A stretch of 64,000 nucleotides of DNA from an uncultured Eubacteriales bacterium (GTDB lineage: Bacteria; Bacillota; Clostridia; Christensenellales; Borkfalkiaceae), in the NCBI GenBank assembly GCA_905207235.1, contig CAJLKN010000001.1, positions 101,389 through 165,388 on the forward strand, read 5' to 3'. Each line of letters begins with the position of its first letter. Positions within the stretch are counted from its first letter, which is position 1. The notes below the pieces were generated by a model, which saw nothing but the letters and a program-made list of their open reading frames with translations, made no database searches and had not been told where the DNA came from. Positions 17,358 to 25,048 of this stretch are shown here, piece by piece. The position numbers were made by a program, and so were the translations under genes.

Positions 17358-18164
17358 TTATTCTTGAGAAGGCTCATCCGTGGAATTCTGAGTTTCGTTG
17401 CCGCTTTGCGTGCTTTCTTCGGAAACATCAGAAGCAGAAACTTCCTCTGCCGCCGTCATTTTGAGTGTATCATCCTTTGTTTCTTCATCGGCAGAAGTTT
17501 CTTTTTCGGTTTTGTCTTTATCTGTATTTTCTTCCGTTTTTGCAGTTGTTACGCCGTTGCGCGCCTCATATTGTTCACGCACATCCTGATAGAAAACGGC
17601 CATAGAAGTCTCCATATAAGGTATAAGCCACAAATAAAGAATGCATAAAGTAAATATGCCGAGTATAATCCAGCCTATAAAACTCATGATAAGACAGAAA
17701 AGACGCCATTTATTTCCGCTCATCATATCCATAGAAAACTTGCGCGCTTCATTTGCCGTCATTGATTTATTATCCGCAAGTATGTAATATGTCATGGAAT
17801 ATGACAAACTTTTTATAATTCCCGGTATAAACAGTAACAGCGCCCACAAAAATGTAAAAACAGCAATAATTATCGAAGCAAACAACGCATCGAGATACTG
17901 TTTGAACCCATCGAACAAATTTTCTACGCCAAATTCTTTCCCCCTTGCAATCCTTAATGCAATTATTGCAAATCCGAGCGTAAACGGTCCCGTAATAAGG
18001 AATGAAATTATCGATGATAAAGTACTGCCGATGAGAGGCAAAAAACCCAAAAGGGCTATAATAACAGAAAAGCCGAAGTACACCAGGTATGCAGCAGCGA
18101 ATTTACCCGTTTTGCCCTGCAATGCAATACGGGCCTGAAGTTTAATTTCACTCGCTTTTTTCAT
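17358..18164 (-). CDS. DUF975 family membrane protein with acidic C-terminal tail
   Basis: 268 aa. The N-terminus KKASEIKLQARIALQGKTGKF and about five hydrophobic segments (residues 25-200) match the DUF975 family, which is common in Firmicutes and of unknown function. From about residue 205 the protein turns into a low-complexity tail rich in Glu, Asp, Ser, Thr and Lys with no hydrophobic segment. This tail is not part of the family core as I know it. The gene stands alone between its own promoter and a terminator. The SD GGGGG lies before the ATG. Confidence 0.8.
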   Translation of the reverse strand: MKKASEIKLQARIALQGKTGKFAAAYLVYFGFSVIIALLGFLPLIGSTLSSIISFLITGPFTLGFAIIALRIARGKEFGVENLFDGFKQYLDALFASIIIAVFTFLWALLLFIPGIIKSLSYSMTYYILADNKSMTANEARKFSMDMMSGNKWRLFCLIMSFIGWIILGIFTLCILYLWLIPYMETSMAVFYQDVREQYEARNGVTTAKTEENTDKDKTEKETSADEETKDDTLKMTAAEEVSASDVSEESTQSGNETQNSTDEPSQE

Positions 18165-18197
18165 AATAGTTCCCCCACTAATAAAAATATATGTTTA

Positions 18198-18226
18198 ATT
18201 ATACATAATTAATACATATTTGTCAA
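18198..18226 (-). promoter_or_regulatory. Promoter of the DUF975 gene
   Basis: Full-consensus TTGACA (18226-18221), 17 bp, TATAAT (18203-18198). The start codon is 33 nt further on. Confidence 0.8.
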
Positions 18227-18310
18227 GCGGCACTATTGTTAAGCAAAACATAAGGTAAAAACATCTTTTAATATAACGTATATAAATAAAATTCAAATGG
18301 CTGTAAAAAT

Positions 18311-18340
18311 AAAACCCCCGAATTAATTTCGGGGGGTTTT
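18311..18340 (-). terminator. Terminator of mrp
   Basis: AAAACCCCCGAAAT (minus-strand order) pairs with ATTTCGGGGGTTTT-like arms around a short AT loop, just after the mrp stop. The A and T flanks allow function in either direction. Confidence 0.8.
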
Positions 18341-18343
18341 ATA

Positions 18344-19186
18344 TTACTTCTTTGCTGTATTTAACTGTGCGTCAATCTTATCGAAGAATTCTGCAAGATA
18401 ATTGTTTTTGAGTTCTTCGAGTTTGCCTTCGTCGGCTGCCGCCGTAAGGGAGTGGTCGATGGGCACTTTGGCGACGTTTGAAATGCCGTTTTCGAGCGCT
18501 ATCGCGTCGACTTTGCTTTCGCCGAACACGGAAATCTTTCTGCCGCAGTCGGGGCAGACGATATAGCTCATGTTTTCGACTATGCCGAGGATGGGCACAT
18601 TCATCATAGCCGCCATATTGACAGCCTTTTTTACTATCATTCCCACGAGGTCCTGAGGCGTCGTTACGATTATTATTCCGTCGAGCGGAATGCTCTGGAA
18701 TATCGTCAGGGGAACGTCTCCCGTTCCAGGCGGCATATCGATAAACATATAGTCAACGCCCTGCCAGATAACATCCGTCCAGAACTGAAGCACCGTGCCG
18801 GATATGAGCGAACCGCGCCATACGACGGGCTCGTCCTCCTTGTCGAGCAGAACGTTCATGGACATTACTTGTATTCCGTCTTTGGACAACACGGGAAGAA
18901 TGCCAGCTTCGTTGCCCATTGCACGGCCGTGTATGCCGAACATCTTTGGTATGGAAGGTCCCGTTATGTCGGCGTCCATAAGGGCGGTTACATAGCCTTT
19001 GTTATGCGAAGCGGAAGCAAGCATTGCGCTCGTCATAGACTTACCGACGCCGCCTTTGCCCGAAACCACGGCTATAACCCTCTTTATATCGCTCATCGCA
19101 TGCGGCTTTTTCAAAAAACTTTTGGGGTCGCGCGACGAACAGTTCTCTCCGCAGGAGGAACAATCGTGATTGCAATTTTCAGACAT
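18344..19186 (-). CDS. mrp: Mrp/NBP35-family Fe-S cluster carrier ATPase
   Basis: 280 aa. It is a ParA-like P-loop ATPase that transfers Fe-S clusters to apoproteins. The deviant Walker A is GKGGVGKS (about residues 43-50), with DADITGPSIPKMFG and IDMPPGTGD downstream. A C-terminal CPDCG pair is the likely bridging-cluster ligand. An extra N-terminal motif CNHDCSSCGENC (residues 5-16) resembles NBP35-type ferredoxin-like extensions. It is monocistronic, with SD AAAGGAG and a consensus promoter divergent from SRP RNA. Confidence 0.93.
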   Translation of the reverse strand: MSENCNHDCSSCGENCSSRDPKSFLKKPHAMSDIKRVIAVVSGKGGVGKSMTSAMLASASHNKGYVTALMDADITGPSIPKMFGIHGRAMGNEAGILPVLSKDGIQVMSMNVLLDKEDEPVVWRGSLISGTVLQFWTDVIWQGVDYMFIDMPPGTGDVPLTIFQSIPLDGIIIVTTPQDLVGMIVKKAVNMAAMMNVPILGIVENMSYIVCPDCGRKISVFGESKVDAIALENGISNVAKVPIDHSLTAAADEGKLEELKNNYLAEFFDKIDAQLNTAKK

Positions 19187-19212
19187 AAATATCTCCTTTC
19201 AAAAACACTACC

Positions 19213-19241
19213 ATTTTATGTTATGGTGCTTTAAATGTCAA
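19213..19241 (-). promoter_or_regulatory. Promoter of mrp
   Basis: TTGACA (19241-19236), 17 bp, TAAAAT (19218-19213), 26 nt before the ATG. It is back-to-back with the SRP RNA promoter. Confidence 0.78.
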
Positions 19242-19268
19242 GTTATTTGCAAACACAGTAAAATTTAC

Positions 19269-19297
19269 TTGCAAAACAGCGCCGCTTTTGCTATAAT
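19269..19297 (+). promoter_or_regulatory. Promoter of SRP RNA
   Basis: TTGCAA (19269-19274), 17 bp, TATAAT (19292-19297). The RNA 5' end is expected at about 19304. Confidence 0.75.
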
Positions 19298-19303
19298 CTC
19301 ATT

Positions 19304-19576
19304 GCTGCGCTAAGTGGGGAGTCAGCGGTGCCCTGTACCTGCAATCCGCTACAGCAGGACCGAATTTCCCCTCTCGGCTTCCCGGGTGGAAGGCTGCGCC
19401 GTACAAGGGGTGTTGATAACAAGGTCTTATGCAACCGACAGCTGCGAACCGTGTCAGGATAGGGATATAGCAGCACTAAACAGCCTCGTCGGTGTGCCAT
19501 AAGGTTGCTTTGCAGTAGCTACCTATACGGTTTACGCTTCGGCTTTGGTTGACAAAAGGGGATGCGCAGTTTTTTT
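19304..19576 (+). ncRNA. ffs: Signal recognition particle RNA, long bacterial type
   Basis: About 270 nt. The 5' end GCTGCGC pairs with the 3' end GCGCAG. The Alu-domain part has the typical clostridial/Bacillus block near 19325-19370 (GGTGCCCTGTACCTGCAATC, then CCGCTACAGCAGG). The Ffh-binding domain IV reads GTGTCAGG-ATA-GGGA-TAT-AGCAGC near 19453-19476: the symmetric loop is intact and the tetraloop is GGGA (GNRA class) rather than the more common GGAA. It scaffolds Ffh for co-translational membrane targeting. ORFs read across it are spurious. Confidence 0.93.
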
Positions 19577-19585
19577 GAAAGAACT

Positions 19586-19624
19586 GCGGCAGACGAAAAT
19601 TTTTTTCGTCTGCCGCTTTTTCTT
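19586..19624 (+). terminator. Terminator of SRP RNA
   Basis: GCGGCAGACGAAA and TTTCGTCTGCCGC form a 13-bp stem followed by T5, ten bases past the predicted RNA 3' end. Confidence 0.85.
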
Positions 19625-19682
19625 TTTGATTGTATTAATCACATCTATCACGGCAAAATATAACTTTTAAGCGCAAAAGTCA

Positions 19683-19711
19683 ATGCGGCGCGGACTATGT
19701 CCGCGCCGCAT
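19683..19711 (-). terminator. Terminator of the NatAB-like operon
   Basis: ATGCGGCGCGGAC and GTCCGCGCCGCAT form a 13-bp GC-rich stem with a 3-nt loop, 17 bp past the permease stop. The trailing T-run is interrupted. Confidence 0.65.
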
Positions 19712-19727
19712 GTTATTTTTGAAATAT

Positions 19728-20882
19728 TTACCTGTTGAACATGATTTTTTCGGAATTGAACATAAACGCGAGCAACACCGACAAGAGCGCAGCCGCTACA
19801 ATATTTACGGCGACGGTTATGCCGAACGCGGCGGCAGACATCGTACCCGACAGAACGGACGAAATGCACATGGAACTGTTGAGCACGGGCACAAAGAACA
19901 GTCCTATCGAAGCCGACGGAACGAACATCGAAACGAGCGCGCATATCATGACGAGTATCATGACGGGCACCATTAAAGAGTTTGCCTCCTTTACCGTCTT
20001 TGAATACGCCGAAATGACTGCGAGCAATGATACGAGCACAAGCACGGTCGATATTACGACGAGGAAAATGAGCAGATAATCGGTAAACGAGTACAGAGCG
20101 AGCGTCAGCCCCTCCACTCCGCTGAGAAGATTGGGCAGAGAGAGCATAAGCCCTACAAAGCTGGAAATTCCGCTGAGCATGGAAATTACCGAAAGCGCCA
20201 TTATTTTCCCCGCGGCGAGGTGCGTTCGCTTTATGGGCGTAACGAGCAGAGTGGCGATAGTTCCCCTCTCCTTTTCCCCCGCAATGCTTTCGAGCACGAC
20301 GGAGACGCAGCCCGAGAACATGAGCATAATCAGTACCATGGGAACTATTGACGAAACCACCTGTTGCGCGACCGATTTTCCGTCGGCGAGGTCAAATGTT
20401 TCCCCTCCCTTATTGACGTCGAAGAGATTGGAAAGGCTCTCTTCATAAGCCGAAAGCAGAGCTGTTACCGCGCTGTAAGCCGTTGCCGACTGAGTTTCGG
20501 TTGAGTTATAAAAAATGCGCACTTTCGGCACGGTCGAGGGGTCGCCGTCGGACACAAGCCCGTCAAAATTTTCGGGAAATACTACATATAAATCGAGACT
20601 GCCTTCCGCAACCCTGTCCTTTGCCTCCTGTTCGTCCGCAATATCTTCAACCAGCTCGAAGGCGGGCGGCGCGATTAAATTTGTCATGGAAGCAGGCATA
20701 TTTACGACGCATATCTGCGGGGTCTGCAACTCGGAAGAAACTATGGAAGTCGTTACGTTGCCTATTATAGAATAGACGGCATAAATGAGAAAGCCCGGAA
20801 GCAGAATAGTCATTAAAAAAAGTCTTGTATCGCCGAAAAAGCGGCGGAATTCTTTCTTTATTATGGTAAGAATTATGCTCAT
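19728..20882 (-). CDS. ABC-2 type permease, NatB-like
   Basis: 384 aa. It has an N-terminal helix (about 20-42), a long extracytoplasmic domain (about 45-185) and five more hydrophobic segments ending near residue 375, the layout of NatB/ABC-2 permeases. SD GGGAGG precedes the ATG, which overlaps the ATPase stop (ATGA). With the ATPase it probably forms an exporter; NatAB of Bacillus extrudes Na+, but substrate cannot be assigned here. Confidence 0.85.
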   Translation of the reverse strand: MSIILTIIKKEFRRFFGDTRLFLMTILLPGFLIYAVYSIIGNVTTSIVSSELQTPQICVVNMPASMTNLIAPPAFELVEDIADEQEAKDRVAEGSLDLYVVFPENFDGLVSDGDPSTVPKVRIFYNSTETQSATAYSAVTALLSAYEESLSNLFDVNKGGETFDLADGKSVAQQVVSSIVPMVLIMLMFSGCVSVVLESIAGEKERGTIATLLVTPIKRTHLAAGKIMALSVISMLSGISSFVGLMLSLPNLLSGVEGLTLALYSFTDYLLIFLVVISTVLVLVSLLAVISAYSKTVKEANSLMVPVMILVMICALVSMFVPSASIGLFFVPVLNSSMCISSVLSGTMSAAAFGITVAVNIVAAALLSVLLAFMFNSEKIMFNR

Positions 20883-21658
20883 GCCTGACCTCCCGCAGCC
20901 GCTGAATACAGCTCAAAAAATTTATCTTCCAGACTTATGCCGTCGGTCAGAGCCGAAAGAGTGTCGAGAGCCACAAGCCGTCCGTCGATTATCACTCCCA
21001 CCCTGTCGCACAACTTTTCGGCGAGCGAAAAAATGTGCGTGGAAAGTATTATCGTCTTGCCCTCGTCGCGCAATTCGCGCAGATAGTCGGTAACAGTCTT
21101 TGCCGTAATTACGTCCAGACCGTTGGTGGGTTCGTCAAAAATTATAAAATCAGGTTCGTGCACGACGGAGACGACTATCGAAACTTTCTGCTTCATGCCC
21201 GTCGAAAGATTTGCCAGCTTTACCTGCGCAAATCTGTCTATTCCGAAGCGTGTAAACAACCGCGCCTTGCGCTCGTCGCGCACCTCCTTGGGCACGCCGT
21301 GCAGCTCCGAAAAGAAATCAAAAAGATAATCGGGCGTGAAAAAATCTTCCAGCCTGAGTTCGCTGGTCAGAAAACCTATTTTACCGCGCACGGCATAAGG
21401 CTCCGAAACGACGCTTTTGCCGTCTATGAAAGCGTCGCCCGCATCGGGCTTTATGAGCGTTGCCAGAATGCGCAGAGTGGTCGTCTTGCCCGCGCCGTTT
21501 GGTCCGAGCAGTCCGAAAATTTCACCCTTGTACGCGCTGAAAGATACGTCGTTGACTGCCGTCTTGACCTTTATTCCTCTTTCGAGCTTTTGCTGTTTGA
21601 ATGAAAGTCTGAACGTCTTTTTAAGATGCTCGACTTTGAGAATTTCGATGTTTTCCAT
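20879..21658 (-). CDS. ABC transporter ATP-binding protein, NatA-like
   Basis: 259 aa from the ATG at 21658 (MENIEILKVEHLKKTF), which has GGAG upstream; a longer in-frame reading runs into the promoter. Motifs: Walker A GPNGAGKTT, signature LSTGMKQK, Walker B FIIFDEPTNGLD and H-loop ILSTH. The residues FTPDYLFDFFSELHGV match the NatA/CcmA-type DRA group. It pairs with the ABC-2 permease directly downstream. Confidence 0.92.
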   Translation of the reverse strand: MENIEILKVEHLKKTFRLSFKQQKLERGIKVKTAVNDVSFSAYKGEIFGLLGPNGAGKTTTLRILATLIKPDAGDAFIDGKSVVSEPYAVRGKIGFLTSELRLEDFFTPDYLFDFFSELHGVPKEVRDERKARLFTRFGIDRFAQVKLANLSTGMKQKVSIVVSVVHEPDFIIFDEPTNGLDVITAKTVTDYLRELRDEGKTIILSTHIFSLAEKLCDRVGVIIDGRLVALDTLSALTDGISLEDKFFELYSAAAGGQA

Positions 21659-21714
21659 AAATCTCCGTATTGTTTTGCCATTATTCAAGGCATAAAAAAT
21701 GCGCCGACACACAT

Positions 21715-21744
21715 ATTGTACTATACCTCTATTATAGTTGTAAA
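21715..21744 (-). promoter_or_regulatory. Candidate promoter of the NatAB-like operon
   Basis: TTTACA (21744-21739), 18 bp, TACAAT (21720-21715). A TTGACA further upstream (about 21772) has no -10 partner at proper spacing. The rest of the gap up to 21890 is AT-rich with no recognised content. Confidence 0.45.
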
Positions 21745-21892
21745 GAAAATTTTTAAAGCGAGGAATTTTGTCAATATTAGGCGTAATTCTGTCGCCCTTT
21801 GTGGGCAGAGAATGTGACCGATTTCAATTACATTTTAACCTAAAACAGATTAAATACCAAGAATAAAGTTTATAAATGAACAAATAATTAAA

Positions 21893-21920
21893 AAGCGGCG
21901 GCACTAAGGTGCCGCCGCTT
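21893..21920 (-). terminator. Second of two tandem terminators after uppP
   Basis: AAGCGGCGGCAC and GTGCCGCCGCTT around a 4-nt loop. On the minus strand it ends in T5. It lies about 20 bp beyond the first hairpin. Confidence 0.75.
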
Positions 21921-21940
21921 ATATATTAATGTATATAACA

Positions 21941-21967
21941 AAAAAACGGCAGAAAATCTGCCGTTTT
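21941..21967 (-). terminator. First of two tandem terminators after uppP
   Basis: AAAACGGCAG and CTGCCGTTTT around a short loop, with a long T-run on the minus strand, starting 10 bp past the uppP stop. Confidence 0.82.
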
Positions 21968-21976
21968 ATATTTTTA

Positions 21977-22789
21977 TCAGATAAGATTGAAGCAATAAAG
22001 CACTACGCAGGTGATCGCCATAAGAATAAGATAGAGGCTGAACCACTTGTAATTAGCCTTTTTGATTGCCCCGAGCATAACTTTGATTGCGAAAAGTCCC
22101 GACAGCGCCGAAACGATGAAGCCGATAGCTATGCACCAACCGAACTGCGGTCCTCCTGCCGTGAAAGAAGCCTCGAGGGAGCCGTCCGCCAAGCTCTTTA
22201 CGAGCGATACGGCAAAACTGCCGAGTATGACGGGTATGCTCATCAAAAACGAAAACTTTGAAAGGTCTTCCGCACGTCCGCCTGCAAGTACACCGGCACA
22301 GATTGTAGAACCGCTGCGCGACAACCCGGGGAAGAGCGCTGCGACTGCCTGCGCAATACCCATCGGGACAGTTGTGCGCAAACTAAGCGGAAATGTGCGC
22401 TTTCTGCGCTTTGCGTATATTTCGGTTACGAACAGCAGGACAGCCGTTATCGTAAAGAATACCGCAAGCAGAATGCCGATGTACGGACTGCCGCCTATGG
22501 CTTCGTCTGACCAGTCCATAAGGAGCAATCCTACAATGCCCGCCGGAATGGTGGCTATTATAAGATATATAAGAGTGTGAAACGGCTTTCTGAACAGGTC
22601 GATTATGTCGCGCCAGAATACGACGCAGACGGCAATGAGCGTGCCTACATGAAGAGTGATATCAAAGAGCAACCCTACATCGAGCCCCATCACGCCTTTA
22701 AAAAATGCAAGATGTCCGCTTGAAGATACAGGCAGAAATTCGGTAAGTCCCTGGGTAAGTCCCAGCAATATAGCTTGCCAGATTTCCAT
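21977..22789 (-). CDS. uppP: Undecaprenyl-diphosphatase
   Basis: 270 aa, an integral membrane enzyme that converts undecaprenyl diphosphate to the monophosphate carrier for peptidoglycan and glycan export. Both catalytic motifs are present: EFLPVSSSGH (residues 17-26) and PGLSRSGST. Seven to eight hydrophobic segments fit BacA/UppP. A GGGAGG site precedes the ATG. It lies 19 bp after the PrsA-like lipoprotein gene and is probably co-transcribed. It supplies carrier lipid to wall synthesis and to the glycan cluster at 51-60 kb. Confidence 0.96.
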   Translation of the reverse strand: MEIWQAILLGLTQGLTEFLPVSSSGHLAFFKGVMGLDVGLLFDITLHVGTLIAVCVVFWRDIIDLFRKPFHTLIYLIIATIPAGIVGLLLMDWSDEAIGGSPYIGILLAVFFTITAVLLFVTEIYAKRRKRTFPLSLRTTVPMGIAQAVAALFPGLSRSGSTICAGVLAGGRAEDLSKFSFLMSIPVILGSFAVSLVKSLADGSLEASFTAGGPQFGWCIAIGFIVSALSGLFAIKVMLGAIKKANYKWFSLYLILMAITCVVLYCFNLI

Positions 22790-22808
22790 ATATATCCTCC
22801 CTTTTCAG

Positions 22809-24950
22809 TTATGCGTCGAGTTCGAGAAGATCGCGGTATGCGTCCTCGAAAAGCGTTACCGTGTCGCCGCCGAAAGCGTCGATTATAAGAGTGCGGCGGT
22901 TTGTCGTTATGTTGGAAAGCGTTGTGTCTTTGATCCAGTTATAATAAAGGTTCTGGAACGTACCTTCCTTTGTTACCGAAGCAGCCGTCCAGTCAACTTC
23001 CTCTCCCATTACAGCTCCGCCGTTAACATCGAACGTTGCCGTAACGTAAATGAGGTGCCAGCCGTAGTCGCCTGCGCAGACGTAGAACGTACCTGCGCCC
23101 TCCTTTACAGCTTCCTGTGCGGCATATTCGAACTCGGGTATATAGCTCGTATCGTAAGCGGATACGGAGTAGCCTATATATTCGGAAAGAACGCTCGTGT
23201 CGGTGGTGTAAGCATACTGCAATTCGTTGACAGCCGAAAGAGCCTTGTACTGGTCGCTGTCCTTTACAAAGAGCGAGCCGAGAGTTTTATCGGAAAGTTC
23301 GACCTTGCCCTTTGCATATATGAAGCGGGAATAGTCTATCTTTCTTTCAGACTTATCGGGATTGTCGCGCGTTTCTTCCGTATAGTAATCGTCGGGCGAA
23401 GTTACGTTGTAGTCAGAGTTGAGCGAATACGAAGCCGCATTATCGTCAAGAACAAAATTAATATATGCGGTGAATTCGTCGAGCATGCCGTCTATCGTAA
23501 GTTCGTTTGCGATGAGGCTGTATGTGCCGTCGGCGTTCTCCCTTACAGAACCGTTGTACGAGTACAGACCGACATATTTGTCGAGTTCTTCGTATCTGTC
23601 CGCTTTAAGAAGGTTGTTTTCGAAGAAGAGATAATTTCTGCCCGCGTCTTTGCCGTAATAGTCGAGCGTCGTTGCGGATGCGTCGAAAGAATAGTCGGTT
23701 GCGCCGTTGAACCATGCCGAACGCTGGTCATAAGTTTTTATGTCGTCGAGGAGATCCTTCCTCATGAAATAATATTCTGCGGAAGTATCTTCGCTGTCAA
23801 TATAGAGCGACTGTGCCGCGCTGAAAGGCAGAAGTATGTTATAAACATATCCGTACGTGCCGCCGTCAGTTCCCTCGGTTGCAGGCGCATAGAGAATGAA
23901 CGATGTGTCCGAAAGGTTGCCCATCGTTGTATCGAACGACGATGTATCGTTGGATATTTCCTGTGCGGCGAGGTCGGTTTCGTATCTTTCCCTGAGGAAA
24001 ACATATTCGTTATTTGCATCGACTTCGTCGATTAACGCTTCCTGCGACTGCGAATAACGTTCGAGATATTCGTCTATTACCTGCTGCTGAAGTCTGGTAA
24101 CGTACTCGTCCTGAATATATGAAATAGACAGCACTTCGAGAGTGTTATCCTCGTCAGATATTAGATAATTGGTTTTTAAGTTGGCGATGAACGCAGCGTA
24201 TGCACGCTTGCGGGTCTCGCGGGTGGAACCTTCGAGCTCATCGTCCTGATAAGCTCCGCTATCGCCTATGAGATATCCTTCATAACCCGTATAAATGCCG
24301 TAATCGAGTTCGCCGTTTTCCAAAGGAAGATAATTTTCCCTTTCCGTGTCCGCATTGGAGGGAGTTGTGCGCGTATCCGTGTCAGCTTCCTCTTCGTCTT
24401 CGTCGATTATGGACTGTTCGAGAGCGTCTATTGAATCGTTTATGCTTGAATACAGGTCGTATTTTGCGAGGAGCACGCGGTCGCTCTCCACGCCTTCAAC
24501 TTTGCTCGTCTCTCCGTCGAGCAGGAATTCATATTTTTCGGCCTGGCTTCCGAGAGAGTTGAAAGTTGCAAGTATATCGGCGTCCTGAGCGCTCTTTTCT
24601 TTGAGAAGGCTGAGCGTTGCATACTGCGTTACTATTTCGTTGCTGGTGAGCGAATCAACGAGCATGTTGAACACGTCGGCATAAGAGTAGCCGCTCTGAA
24701 TATAGCTCGAACCGACATTTACGAAAGCCGCGATAAGGTCGCGCTTGATTATGTTGGCGGGAGCGATTGCGGATACATAGTCCGAAAGCCCTTCCTTTGC
24801 TATATTTTCGCTTCCCGAAATATCGACGGTGGCGATGGTCTGGCGCATATCTTCGTCGTTGAGCGTCGAGATGAGCGAGCATCCCGAAAATGCAACCGAT
24901 AAAGTTATTGCAGCAGCCATTGCGCCGCAGACAAGTTTTTTACTTTTCAT
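22809..24950 (-). CDS. Large lipoprotein, possible PrsA/SurA-like foldase
   Basis: 713 aa from the ATG at 24950 (SD GGAG); a longer reading has no support. The signal peptide ends in lipobox AFSGC with the lipidated Cys at residue 24. The mature N-terminus (AKEGLSDYVSAIAPANIIKR...) is helical, with an acidic Glu/Asp-rich stretch near 200-215, and the middle is rich in Tyr, Asp and Ser. Near the end, GTFYVCAGDYGWHLIYVTAT resembles the last strand of parvulin-type domains (GYHII pattern). With its place after mfd, as seen for prsA-like genes in some Firmicutes, I infer an extracytoplasmic foldase or relative; the full rotamase domain is not obvious. Sure as a lipoprotein, tentative on function. 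Confidence 0.75.
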   Translation of the reverse strand: MKSKKLVCGAMAAAITLSVAFSGCSLISTLNDEDMRQTIATVDISGSENIAKEGLSDYVSAIAPANIIKRDLIAAFVNVGSSYIQSGYSYADVFNMLVDSLTSNEIVTQYATLSLLKEKSAQDADILATFNSLGSQAEKYEFLLDGETSKVEGVESDRVLLAKYDLYSSINDSIDALEQSIIDEDEEEADTDTRTTPSNADTERENYLPLENGELDYGIYTGYEGYLIGDSGAYQDDELEGSTRETRKRAYAAFIANLKTNYLISDEDNTLEVLSISYIQDEYVTRLQQQVIDEYLERYSQSQEALIDEVDANNEYVFLRERYETDLAAQEISNDTSSFDTTMGNLSDTSFILYAPATEGTDGGTYGYVYNILLPFSAAQSLYIDSEDTSAEYYFMRKDLLDDIKTYDQRSAWFNGATDYSFDASATTLDYYGKDAGRNYLFFENNLLKADRYEELDKYVGLYSYNGSVRENADGTYSLIANELTIDGMLDEFTAYINFVLDDNAASYSLNSDYNVTSPDDYYTEETRDNPDKSERKIDYSRFIYAKGKVELSDKTLGSLFVKDSDQYKALSAVNELQYAYTTDTSVLSEYIGYSVSAYDTSYIPEFEYAAQEAVKEGAGTFYVCAGDYGWHLIYVTATFDVNGGAVMGEEVDWTAASVTKEGTFQNLYYNWIKDTTLSNITTNRRTLIIDAFGGDTVTLFEDAYRDLLELDA

Positions 24951-25009
24951 CTGAATTATCTCCGAATAGGCAATGCCGCATTGCCGCGGCATTTTTACAA
25001 TACGTATCA

Positions 25010-25038
25010 ATTATACGATATTTCAATTATTATAGCAA
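25010..25038 (-). promoter_or_regulatory. Candidate promoter of the lipoprotein-uppP unit
   Basis: TTGCTA (25038-25033), 17 bp, TATAAT (25015-25010). A small hairpin (ATGCCGC/GCGGCAT, about 24972-24991) lies in the 5' leader and has no T-run. Confidence 0.45.
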
Positions 25039-25048
25039 ACAAATTTTA

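Noticed and set aside
19291..19502. Short ORFs on both strands in the SRP RNA gene
   Set aside because: The segment folds as SRP RNA with promoter and terminator; the ORFs have no homology or RBS.
22656..24035. 459-codon open frame on the plus strand opposite the large lipoprotein
   Set aside because: It is a shadow of the minus-strand gene: composition is Val/Cys/Arg-rich with no domain or SD, while the minus strand has a signal peptide and RBS.
24968..24995. Hairpin in the leader of the large lipoprotein as a terminator of mfd
   Set aside because: The stem lacks a T-run after it and lies downstream of a candidate promoter; at most a leader structure.
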